A stretch of 64,000 nucleotides of DNA from positions 46,339 to 110,338 of the forward strand of contig JANQTF010000186.1 of assembly GCA_030731845.1 (NCBI GenBank), read 5' to 3'. The position numbers and the translations under genes are program-made. Of the stretch, positions 6,745 through 15,218 are shown piece after piece (the stretch's first letter is position 1; the number at the start of each line of letters is the position of its first letter). Under the pieces are notes generated by a model that did no database searches, had not been told where the DNA came from, and saw only the letters and a program-made list of their open reading frames with translations. This stretch comes from Bacteroidia bacterium. Its GTDB lineage: Bacteria > Bacteroidota > Bacteroidia > J057.

Positions 6745-9666
6745 TTATTTCGTAATCAGCAGTTTTTTGACTGCGTAAACGCCGTCCATCTCGGCCACGA
6801 TGGTGTAAGTACCACTCACGAGTGACTCTACAGACAATTCAGTTTCATTGGTCCCGATGGTCACCACGAGTGATTCGCGTAGCACCTCACGGCCCTGAAT
6901 ATCCAGAATCCGGACAAATGCCTCGCCTGGCTTTTCAGTGGTGATATCCATGGTGACAAAATCTGTTGCTGGATTGGGATAGATAGAAATCAGACTCAAA
7001 TCCAATTCGAAATCTTCCAGAGAAGTGGTCACACCCAGTGCAAAAGTAGTCCCGTCAGCCAAGGCAGCCCAAAGGCCAAAGTCTGGGTTGCCAGCCAATG
7101 TACCAGAGGCAAACACGGTGATGGCACTTCCTTCCAGTCCGGTGAGATCGGTGCTATAAGCAGCAAGCAAGTTGGTGCTGTCTTTCTCTGGAGCTACGAT
7201 AAGGCGGATAGCAGCCGCTGGCGGATTCACATATCCTTGGAACTCTGAATACTTGATGTCGTTGGCTACGACGCCTACTCCTTCCAGGGTCACGTCCACA
7301 CCAGGGGCATCAGTAGCACCGTGGTGCACCAACACATCGATATTGGCAGGATCAGCTGCAACTTCTCTTGCACCTGCATAAGGAAGTAACTCAAAAGGAG
7401 TTGTGGCATTGCCTACAATTCCGCTCGCTACCACAATGTAGGTTTCTGCGTTGGTCAGCGTGAGCGCAACATCATAGATCGCATCAGAAACGGAAGTCGA
7501 ATTATCGGGCGCTACGGAGATGGTAATGGCCTCCTCTGCTGGCGCAAAGATGAACGGAGTTGCGGTACGATACGCAAAATTATCCAACAAAAGGGTAGAA
7601 CCCAGATACACATCCACAGTTGGTGAAGCAGCGTTGTGAATCACCTGAAGGCGAGCCACTGGAGATGAGGGGAATTCTACCACAGTTCCGTCTGGAAGGG
7701 CAGCAAAAAGACCGAAAGCGGGCTCTCCAGCAGCTGGCGCCAGGAATCCTGAAGCGAAAACAGTAGCTGCGCCTCCGGCCAGGCCGTTGAGGTCAGCGTT
7801 GAATGTACCGGCAATGGTGGTCGAGTCATTGGCCAGTGTCACATCAAGGTAATACTGATCGTCTGGCACACCGATGTAGCCGGTGATGTCGCCATAGCTG
7901 GCATCGTTTACCAGTTTGACTACGCCTCTGGCAAATACATCGACCGCTGGAGCATCAGTAGCACCGTGCACCACTGCAAACTCTACCAAAGTAGGATCGG
8001 AAGATTCTTCCCTGGCCATGGCGTTGATGTTAAGGGTAAATGGCGTGGTAGCATTACCTACCACTCCGCTGGCAAGGATCACATAGGTTCCTGCATTGTC
8101 GAGGGTGGCTTTGAAGCCTACGAGGGTATCAGCCACAGAGGTGGAGTTGGCAAGGGCAATACCGATGGTGATTTCCTGATCGGCAGGCGCAAAGATAAAC
8201 GGCGTAGCAGTGCGATACACGAAGTCATCGAGCAAAAGGGTGGAGCCCAAATACACGTCCACGGTTGGAGAAGCAGAGTTGTGAATCACTTGAACACGAG
8301 CCACAGGCGAAGATGGGAACTCTAAAACGGTCCCATCAGGAAGGGCCGCAAAAAGACCGAAAGCGGGTTCTCCAGCAGCTGGCGCCAGGAATCCGGAAGC
8401 AAATACAGTTGCTGCGCCTCCAGCAGCGCCACTGAGGTCAGCGTTGAACGTACCAGCAATGGTGGTCGAGTCATTCGCCAAGGTCACATCAAGGTAGTAC
8501 TGAGCAGCGGGTACACCAATGTAGCCAGTGATATCGCCATAGCTTGCATCATTTACCAGTTTGGTTACGCCTCTGGCAAATACATCAACCGCAGGGGCAT
8601 CAGTTGCGCCGTGCACCACAGCAAACTCTACCAAAGCTGGATCGGAAGAAGCTTCGCGAGCCATGGCGTTGATGTTGAGGGTAAATGGCGTAGTAGCATT
8701 ACCTACAACTCCGCTGGCAAGGATCACATAGGTTCCTGCATTGTCGAGGGTGGCTTTGAAGCCTACGAGGGTGTCATTGACAGAAGTGGAGTTGGCAAGC
8801 GCAATACCGATGGTGATTTCCTGCCCAGCAGGTGCAAAGATGAATGGAGTAGCAGTGCGATATGCAAAGTTATCGAGCAACAGGGTAGAACCCAGGTACA
8901 CATCCACAGTAGGGGAGGCAGAGTTGTGAATCACTTGAACACGAGCAACTTGAGTTGCAGGGAATTCCACCACAGTTCCATTAGGAAGGGCAGCAAAAAT
9001 GCCAAAAGCTGGCTCTCCTGGCCCGGGTGAAAGCAGACCTGATGCGAAGACAACGGCTGCGCCTCCGGCAAGGCCAGAAAGATTTGCATCAAATGTTCCG
9101 ACGATCGTCGAAGGCGTGTTGGCTGGTGTAACATCGAGGTAGTACTGCGCAGCAGGCACGCTGATCACGCCAGTCACATCGCCATAGGATGCGTTTGACA
9201 CAATCTGGGCTACCGTTCTGGCGATTACGTCCACTGCAGGAGCATCGGTACTTCCGTGAACCACGCGAAACTCCACATTTCCAGGCGTAACGGAAGCTTC
9301 CTGATACCCATTCTGAAGGTTGAGGGTAAAAGGCGTCGTAGCATTTCCTACAATTCCGCTGGCAATTGCCACGTAGGTTTCATTCTGCATCAAGGTAACC
9401 GGAAAATTCACAAGCGTGTCATTCACCGATGTGCTTGTACTCAAGGCAACGCCGATGTTAACCGGAACGCCAGCAGGCACATCGATAAAGGGAGTTGCTG
9501 TGCGATACACAAAATCGTCGAGCAAGAGTGCACCATTGACGTACACATCGACGGTGGGACTGGGAGAATTGTGAATTACCTGTAAACGGGCCATCTGAGC
9601 CTGCACAGATCCAAAACCGAGGAGACAAAACATCCCCAGGGCTAATGGTAGCATTAGCTTTCTCAT
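6745..9666 (-). CDS. T9SS-secreted protein with four tandem DUF4397-type units
   Basis: A 973-residue surface or secreted protein. It begins with a signal peptide ending at VQAQ (about residue 24). Four successive units of about 215 residues follow, each starting with AR(L/V)QVIHN-x-SPTVDVY, containing two DUF4397-type beta domains (the second around VVHGATDAPAVDVF), and ending with FGLFAALPDGT. Units 2 and 3 are almost identical; unit 4 is diverged. The last 85 residues are a T9SS type A sorting domain (YPNPATDFVTMDI motif, final strand YAVKKLLITK), which directs passage through the outer membrane and surface attachment. DUF4397 has no known activity; a beta-sandwich adhesion or structural role is likely. 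Upstream lies a 16-bp perfect palindrome (9730-9745). Confidence 0.9.
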   Translation of the reverse strand: MRKLMLPLALGMFCLLGFGSVQAQMARLQVIHNSPSPTVDVYVNGALLLDDFVYRTATPFIDVPAGVPVNIGVALSTSTSVNDTLVNFPVTLMQNETYVAIASGIVGNATTPFTLNLQNGYQEASVTPGNVEFRVVHGSTDAPAVDVIARTVAQIVSNASYGDVTGVISVPAAQYYLDVTPANTPSTIVGTFDANLSGLAGGAAVVFASGLLSPGPGEPAFGIFAALPNGTVVEFPATQVARVQVIHNSASPTVDVYLGSTLLLDNFAYRTATPFIFAPAGQEITIGIALANSTSVNDTLVGFKATLDNAGTYVILASGVVGNATTPFTLNINAMAREASSDPALVEFAVVHGATDAPAVDVFARGVTKLVNDASYGDITGYIGVPAAQYYLDVTLANDSTTIAGTFNADLSGAAGGAATVFASGFLAPAAGEPAFGLFAALPDGTVLEFPSSPVARVQVIHNSASPTVDVYLGSTLLLDDFVYRTATPFIFAPADQEITIGIALANSTSVADTLVGFKATLDNAGTYVILASGVVGNATTPFTLNINAMAREESSDPTLVEFAVVHGATDAPAVDVFARGVVKLVNDASYGDITGYIGVPDDQYYLDVTLANDSTTIAGTFNADLNGLAGGAATVFASGFLAPAAGEPAFGLFAALPDGTVVEFPSSPVARLQVIHNAASPTVDVYLGSTLLLDNFAYRTATPFIFAPAEEAITISVAPDNSTSVSDAIYDVALTLTNAETYIVVASGIVGNATTPFELLPYAGAREVAADPANIDVLVHHGATDAPGVDVTLEGVGVVANDIKYSEFQGYVNPPAAAIRLIVAPEKDSTNLLAAYSTDLTGLEGSAITVFASGTLAGNPDFGLWAALADGTTFALGVTTSLEDFELDLSLISIYPNPATDFVTMDITTEKPGEAFVRILDIQGREVLRESLVVTIGTNETELSVESLVSGTYTIVAEMDGVYAVKKLLITK
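7030..9591 (-). repeat. Four in-frame tandem repeats of about 645 bp
   Basis: The units begin near 9591, 8947, 8301 and 7657 and run toward lower coordinates. The units at 8947-8302 and 8301-7658 are nearly identical at the DNA level over long stretches, whereas the first and last have diverged. The pattern indicates a recent duplication or ongoing gene conversion of the central units, and such a locus is prone to copy-number change and to assembly error. Confidence 0.85.
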
Positions 9667-9729
9667 GAAAAGTAAATTAGTGTAAAGTTTGTATAAGGAT
9701 AATTGGTGTTGATAAGGATCAAAAGAGCG

Positions 9730-9745
9730 TGATCCCCGGGGATCA
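9730..9745. promoter_or_regulatory. 16-bp perfect palindrome upstream of the DUF4397 gene
   Basis: TGATCCCCGGGGATCA is identical to its reverse complement. It ends 64 bp before the start codon of the minus-strand DUF4397 gene, in a region with no other feature. With no loop it is a poor RNA hairpin, so a dimeric regulator site is more likely. No regulator gene is adjacent. Confidence 0.4.
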
Positions 9746-9787
9746 TATTTTCTACATCAATGGATTGCTCCAATGACTGGATGATGA

Positions 9788-9825
9788 CAAAAAATAGCCG
9801 GAGGAATTTGGCAAAGCCCCCGGCT
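9788..9825 (-). terminator. Intrinsic terminator of the dockerin/cohesin-like gene
   Basis: On the minus strand AGCCGG (9825-9820) pairs with CCGGCT (9801-9796) across an 18-base loop, and is followed by an ATTTTTTG run. It lies about 95 bp after the stop of the gene that ends at 9921. Confidence 0.55.
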
Positions 9826-9920
9826 GGGGTGTGCATTGCTTACATGCACAGCTTGGCTTGAGAACACACATCAAGAAAAGAACGAACCTAAACCACATAC
9901 ATGAAGAGGGGTGATACGCC

Positions 9921-11237
9921 CTACTTCAATACTATTCTCCAGGGTACCTGCCGACCATCATTGTCTTCAAGCGACAACATGTATTGGCCTCGCGGGAACG
10001 CGCTGGTATCAATTGTCGTGTCAAGAGCAGAAATCACCTCTGTATAAACTGTCCTTCCCAACATGTCACACAGTGAAACACGGGTGTTTGCTTGTGGTGA
10101 AAAGCCCGACAATCCTGAAATCGTGATTTGTGATGTTGCAGGATTGGGATAGACTTTCCATTCACGTTCTCTATCGGGAAAAGAAGGTTCATTACTCAAG
10201 GATATTCCCACTTGTGAGGAACCTGGATTTACTTGAATCGCGGCTCCGTTTTTATCTGTCATAGACACATGAGAGATGTTAAAATTCACCATCTCAATGC
10301 CATTATTTTTGCCAGCAATATCATCTACCGTGACGATGATAGAGGCAATTTGTCCGGCACCAAAGCGCACTTGTTGATTGGTTCTCGTGATGCCGATATC
10401 TACCTGTGAAGCATTGTAAAAATCCCGATGCAGCCCGATCATATCGACGCCGATGTCGCCCAACCAACTTTGGTCAAATACTACTTTCAAGGAGCCGGAG
10501 TCGAACAGCAGGGCATCATATTCTACGGTAAAGGCAATCCCATATACAGAATCAGCCGGATTGAATGTAGTGCCGAGCATGATCGCTGCAACAATGGTAT
10601 CCCCTGGATTGAAATTAGTAGAGGGAAAATCTACATACAAAGGCACGCCGACACCGCCTCCGCTTGTGCTCACGCCAGGCATGGTCTGTGGCACGAGATA
10701 GTTGTGAAGAATTCCGACCAGATCGTTTTCATTCACAACCCCATTGCCATCTGTATCACTGTGAACATAGTTCACGCCAGAAGCGCTGCTGGCACTCCAC
10801 AAGTCCGCTGGTTGTGCTGTCCATTGGAGATGTGCATTGGGGCGTTGCGGCCCTGTGTGGCCAAAGCTGAGACCCAAAGGCAGAATATCGGCGTTGTTGG
10901 CAATTCCGTCACCATTTGCATCGCCAGGCCATACACAAGCCGCATGACCATGTATCCAAACACTGTCAATGGTGGCAGAATTCGCATGGTCTGTTACAAT
11001 CACCCAGACATATTCACCGCCATTGACAGGCACATACCACAGATCATTGCCGGTCGATCCGTCGCTCCACGTATAAGAGTAGGGGGCAAGGCCTCCCAGC
11101 ACATTAACGGATAGGAGCATTGGCTCAAATGCACATACGTGTAGGGAGTCCTGACCCAAATCAGCTGTAATTGCCTGCCCTAACAAATGGGCAGGAGCCA
11201 GTAAGAGAGTTATCAGGAAGTAATAAAATTTGAGCAT
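9921..11237 (-). CDS. T9SS-secreted protein with SprB-like, dockerin-like and cohesin-like modules
   Basis: A 438-residue protein. The start at 11237 gives a good signal peptide (MLKFYYFLITLLLAPAHLLGQ); the longer frame adds 26 hydrophilic residues. The first module (about 25-95) resembles SprB/PKD-type repeats (GGLAPYSYTWSDGSTG). Next are two dockerin-like calcium loops (GDANGDGIANNADILPL at about 108-124 and DTDGNGVVNENDLVGIL at about 165-180). Residues about 200-335 form a cohesin-like beta-sandwich (NPGDTIVAAIMLG, GIAFTVEYD). The C-terminal 85 residues are a T9SS type A sorting domain (VYPNPATSQITISG). Having both dockerin-like and cohesin-like modules in one polypeptide is compatible with a self-assembling surface protein, but the dockerin loops may only bind calcium for structure. 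Confidence 0.85.
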   Translation of the reverse strand: MLKFYYFLITLLLAPAHLLGQAITADLGQDSLHVCAFEPMLLSVNVLGGLAPYSYTWSDGSTGNDLWYVPVNGGEYVWVIVTDHANSATIDSVWIHGHAACVWPGDANGDGIANNADILPLGLSFGHTGPQRPNAHLQWTAQPADLWSASSASGVNYVHSDTDGNGVVNENDLVGILHNYLVPQTMPGVSTSGGGVGVPLYVDFPSTNFNPGDTIVAAIMLGTTFNPADSVYGIAFTVEYDALLFDSGSLKVVFDQSWLGDIGVDMIGLHRDFYNASQVDIGITRTNQQVRFGAGQIASIIVTVDDIAGKNNGIEMVNFNISHVSMTDKNGAAIQVNPGSSQVGISLSNEPSFPDREREWKVYPNPATSQITISGLSGFSPQANTRVSLCDMLGRTVYTEVISALDTTIDTSAFPRGQYMLSLEDNDGRQVPWRIVLK

Positions 11238-11426
11238 GATGGCTAGTAGGTGTGTTGTGTGTTCGGTCTTATTAATCGACAAAATGCATGATTTGTTTGG
11301 CGGTTTTTCAAACACAATTCCTTCTTTCTGGTTTTGTTTTGGTGGAAGAACTTATTTAAAGAGTTGTTTTACAGTCAATTAAGTGATTGATAAAAATTTA
11401 TTTCTGCTTAACATGACTATTTGTCT

Positions 11427-12887
11427 ATGCAACAATCAAAGTTAATAAGGCTACTTTCTTCATTGTCTGCCGCTGAAGCGAGGCGATTTGAGAGCTTCGT
11501 GCAGTCGCCCTACCACAACACACTTGATAAGGCGGTAGCTTTGGTTCAATATCTGCTTGCCTTTTATCCTGATTTTAGTAGCCCTGCATTGGAGGCAGAA
11601 CTTATTTCAGAACGAATTTTTGGAAGCAGCGCCGAATCTCTTCAACCCTTACATGATTTGTCTTCACATCTCACCCGCTTACTCGAGCAGTTTTGGGCCA
11701 TTGAGCAGATAAAATCCAACCCCAAAGAGCTACAATACCAACTATCAGAGGCGCTGCTCAGCCCTGAGCGTATGTGGCATCACAACAAAATCTGGGAAAA
11801 GGGGCGAAAAACCGGCGAGCCAGAGGAGAAAGATGCAGGCTATTGGCTGCGTGAATACAAATACTGGGAGCAGGGAATGCGGCAAGCCCAACAGCTCAAG
11901 AAGCGACAAACCAAGGACTTTCTCGATAGTCGCTTAGAAATGACTATGGCATCGCTAGATCGTTTTTACCTCATTCAGAAACTTGTTCTGTGCTGCGAAG
12001 CCATCAACCGCAGCAAGATCCTCAATACAGAGTTTGCACCGGAGCTACTTCAAGAAGTATCGCATTATCTCACAAGCAGCAAGAGCGAGCTCTCGCAAGT
12101 GCCTTTGATTCAGTTGTACTTTCAGGTACTTACTCTTCTTCAGGCGGCCAATGATGAAGAATATCGCAAGCTGTTGGATTTGCTTGTTATTCATCAGGAT
12201 CACATTTCTCGGAACACAGGATTTGCTCTCTACACCTATGCCCAAAACCATTGTATTCGCCAAATCAACCAAGGCAGGTCGGCATTTTTAGATGAGCTAT
12301 TTCTCCTGTATAAGACCTTGCTTCAGCGAGCTTACCTGCTGGAAGAAGACGGGAGCCTGGCTCACTGGCACTACAAAAACATCACCACAGTAGCGCTCAG
12401 ACTCAAGGAGTTTGATTGGGTCTCGATATTTTTGGAAGAATATCGAGACAAGCTCTCCGCAGAGCTTCGGGAATCCGTGTACACCTATAACCTTGCCGCT
12501 TTGCACTATGAGCAAGGCGCATATAAATCAGCGCTGAAACTACTCCAACAAACGGATTTCACCGACGTGTACTATGCGCTCAGCGCCAAATCCATGTTGC
12601 TCAAAATTTATTATGAGCTCGAAGATGAAGAGGCCCTTGGCTATGCTATTCAGGCATTTGATGTGTATCTGAGGCGAAATCAAGAAATTTCCAAGGACCA
12701 TTTCCTGATCCATAAAAACTTGCTGCGTTTTACCAAAAAGATCCATCGCTTTCGCATTCGCTATGCGTCCTTATCGGCGTCAGAGCAAAAGAGCAGGGCA
12801 GCGAAATTGGAGGCAGAACTAAACTCTGCCTCATCTGTGGCCAATTTATCCTGGCTTCAAGCCAAGTTGGCAGACATAAGCAGTTAA
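11427..12887 (+). CDS. Conserved helical protein of unknown function ('SPYHN' family)
   Basis: A 486-residue, almost wholly alpha-helical protein with no signal peptide. The N-terminus, KLIRLLSSLSAAEARRFESF followed by VQSPYHN, matches a recurring pattern in Saprospiraceae and relatives (a Leu-rich helix, then Ser-Pro-Tyr-x-Asn), where many paralogues occur; no function is known to me. The middle and C-terminal parts look like TPR-type helical hairpins (for example LAALHYEQGAYKSALKLLQQTDF). I chose the ATG at 11427; a TTG two codons earlier is possible. The gene converges on the trehalose gene, and the two stop codons share the four bases TTAA at 12884-12887. Confidence 0.75.
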   Translation: MQQSKLIRLLSSLSAAEARRFESFVQSPYHNTLDKAVALVQYLLAFYPDFSSPALEAELISERIFGSSAESLQPLHDLSSHLTRLLEQFWAIEQIKSNPKELQYQLSEALLSPERMWHHNKIWEKGRKTGEPEEKDAGYWLREYKYWEQGMRQAQQLKKRQTKDFLDSRLEMTMASLDRFYLIQKLVLCCEAINRSKILNTEFAPELLQEVSHYLTSSKSELSQVPLIQLYFQVLTLLQAANDEEYRKLLDLLVIHQDHISRNTGFALYTYAQNHCIRQINQGRSAFLDELFLLYKTLLQRAYLLEEDGSLAHWHYKNITTVALRLKEFDWVSIFLEEYRDKLSAELRESVYTYNLAALHYEQGAYKSALKLLQQTDFTDVYYALSAKSMLLKIYYELEDEEALGYAIQAFDVYLRRNQEISKDHFLIHKNLLRFTKKIHRFRIRYASLSASEQKSRAAKLEAELNSASSVANLSWLQAKLADISS

Positions 12888-15061
12888 GACGCTGCAATCT
12901 GATCTATCAATTCGCGGGCTTCCTCCACAGAGCGAACTTTGTATTTGGCGGCGGTTTTGTTGAGCCCAACCTTGATGGTGTAGGCGTGTTCAGGCATAGC
13001 ATTGAAGGTGTCTTCGTCGGTGTGGTCATCGCCGATGGCCATGATAAAGTCCCATTCCTGCCTGTTGAGCCACAATCCGGCGGCTTTGCCTTTGTCCACG
13101 CCTGCATTGCGGACTTCTACCACTTTGTTGCCCTCAAGGACTTGCAGGTTGTGATTGGCGGTGAGATAAATCAGCTCATCCCGAATTTCCCGCACACGAT
13201 TGGCACCGAGCTCATTATCGATGCGGCGGTAGTGCCATGCGAGGGTGTAGTCTTTTTCTTCGATAAATGAGCCAGGGGTCCGTTCCACGAGGTTTTCAAG
13301 AATGGGTTTTACGGTCGATTTCCAGTTGGCCACCACGTTGGAGTTCAGTTGCCATTCGCCTTTCTTCCAAATCCATGCGCCATGCTCAGACACCATTTCT
13401 ATGCCCACATCACCAAACCAACTTCCCAGGGTATATCGATCCCTGCCGCTGATAATAACCACAGAAGTATTCTTATGTGCATTCAGTTTTTGGATAGACG
13501 CGATCAAGCCCGGGTCAGGGGAAGCCTGCTCTGGCACGGGGTGAAAGCCCACCAAAGTGCCGTCATAGTCGAGCAATAGGAGCCGGGATTTGGCTTGTTG
13601 ATAGTCGAGGAGCAGTTGTTTGCGGGTGCTATCAGATAAAACTTTTGTCTGTCTGTCTTCTTGAATTCTTTTGGTCTCCATTTGTTGATGAATAAAATTA
13701 TTGGCCCAATGCTTTACGTTGTAGCGTTTGAGCTTGCGTTGCATTTCGCGTAGTCTGGTAGTTTGTTCTTCTACCGGCATATCGAGTGCCTGCACAAGAG
13801 CCGCCACGATCTCCGCGTTGTCATTGGGGTTGATGATGAGGGCTTCCTGCAGCTCACTGGCAGCGCCAGCCATTTCGCTCAGAATGAGAACACCTATGGG
13901 ATTATCTTCTTTAGAAGCGACAAATTCTTTTGCCACGAGGTTCATGCCATCGCGTAGCGGCGTGATCAGGGCAATAGCGGCACATCGGTACAGGGTGCAA
14001 AGGCTGTCAAAAGAAAAGGATCTGTAGTAATACCGAATGGGCACCCAGTCAAAGGTTCCATATTCACCGTTGATTCGGCCTACAAGCGTGTCGATTTCCT
14101 CCTTCAGGGTTTGATATTGATCCACACCCGCGCGCGAGGGCACCACCACCAATACCAATGAAACATCGCGCGCATAATCCGGGTATTTTTTGAGGAAAGA
14201 TTCATAAGCCCTGATTCTTTCCGGAATCCCCTTGGAGTAGTCTAATCTATCGATAGAAATGATGATCCGGCGGCGTTGACTATAATCCTTGATGAACTGA
14301 ACCTCTTCGTTCTCATTTTCGGGATGAATGGGGTGTGCGTATTTATCATAGTCAATCCCCATGGGAAAGGCATCCACAGAGACGGCTCTGCCCGCGATGT
14401 TGATTTTGCCAAAATCATGTTCATACCCCAAGATTCGGTAGCTGGCACTCAGAAAATGCCGCATATACCCAAAGGTATGAAACCCGATTTGGTCGGCGCC
14501 GAGCACCCCTTCGAGCAACTGACGGCGCCAGGGCAATGTGCGAAAAAGCTCATAGGAGGGAAACGGGATATGCAGGAAAAAACCGATAGAAAGTCCGGGG
14601 AATCGCTTGCGGAGCAAGCCCGGCACGAGCATCAACTGATAGTCATGCACCCACACCAGGTCATCCTCCTCCACAACCTCAGCGATGATCGCGGCAAATT
14701 TTTCATTTACTGAGACATAACTATCCCAATATTGCTCATTATATCGGGTGTACTGAGTAAAGTAGTGAAAATGGGGCCAGATTGTCTTATTGCTAAAGCC
14801 TTCATAGTAGTCTTCCAGCTCTTGTAAAGATAAAAAGACAGGCACCATACCATCTTTTTTAAACTGTTGGGTGATTAGTTTTCTTTCGCCCTCATCGTCC
14901 ACCGCTCTTCCCGGCCAGCCAATCCAAATTCTTTCTTTATCAGATTCTAATGAATTAAGCCCCGTAGCAAGACCGCCTGCGCTGGGATGATATATCAATT
15001 CTCCTTCTTTTCTCCCGATCGTGATTGGCAATCGATTTGAAACAATGATGATTCTACCCAT
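12884..15061 (-). CDS. Bifunctional trehalose-6-phosphate synthase/phosphatase (OtsA-OtsB fusion)
   Basis: A 725-residue cytoplasmic enzyme that joins two steps of trehalose synthesis. Residues about 1-465 are a GT20 synthase that makes trehalose 6-phosphate from a nucleotide glucose and glucose 6-phosphate: RIIIVSNRLPI at the N-terminus, the GGLATGL loop, WVHDYQLMLVP, and RLDYSKGIPERI are all intact. Residues about 480-725 are a HAD phosphatase that removes the phosphate: LLLDYDGTL (nucleophile and acid Asp) and GDDHTDEDTF (metal-binding Asp) are present. The start at 15061 places the SNRLP motif at the family position. The fusion order (TPS then TPP) is the one usual in Bacteroidota and plants. 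Trehalose here would serve as an osmolyte or stress protectant. It is divergent from mpl. Confidence 0.96.
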   Translation of the reverse strand: MGRIIIVSNRLPITIGRKEGELIYHPSAGGLATGLNSLESDKERIWIGWPGRAVDDEGERKLITQQFKKDGMVPVFLSLQELEDYYEGFSNKTIWPHFHYFTQYTRYNEQYWDSYVSVNEKFAAIIAEVVEEDDLVWVHDYQLMLVPGLLRKRFPGLSIGFFLHIPFPSYELFRTLPWRRQLLEGVLGADQIGFHTFGYMRHFLSASYRILGYEHDFGKINIAGRAVSVDAFPMGIDYDKYAHPIHPENENEEVQFIKDYSQRRRIIISIDRLDYSKGIPERIRAYESFLKKYPDYARDVSLVLVVVPSRAGVDQYQTLKEEIDTLVGRINGEYGTFDWVPIRYYYRSFSFDSLCTLYRCAAIALITPLRDGMNLVAKEFVASKEDNPIGVLILSEMAGAASELQEALIINPNDNAEIVAALVQALDMPVEEQTTRLREMQRKLKRYNVKHWANNFIHQQMETKRIQEDRQTKVLSDSTRKQLLLDYQQAKSRLLLLDYDGTLVGFHPVPEQASPDPGLIASIQKLNAHKNTSVVIISGRDRYTLGSWFGDVGIEMVSEHGAWIWKKGEWQLNSNVVANWKSTVKPILENLVERTPGSFIEEKDYTLAWHYRRIDNELGANRVREIRDELIYLTANHNLQVLEGNKVVEVRNAGVDKGKAAGLWLNRQEWDFIMAIGDDHTDEDTFNAMPEHAYTIKVGLNKTAAKYKVRSVEEARELIDQIAAS

Positions 15062-15218
15062 ATCGTTAAAGGTCGCATTCTCATGACTTGATTGCAAAAA
15101 ATATCTTAATTCGTGGTTCTATCGCCAGAAAAGAATCAAGAGACCTGGGCGGATGAATGACGTTCCTATATAAATGCTTAGTTTTAGCTCCGAAACTGTG
15201 ACAGGGATACATTTACCT

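Noticed and set aside
7030..9591. Array of repeats that might be CRISPR or another non-coding array
   Set aside because: Units are about 645 bp, in frame and coding for DUF4397 domains.
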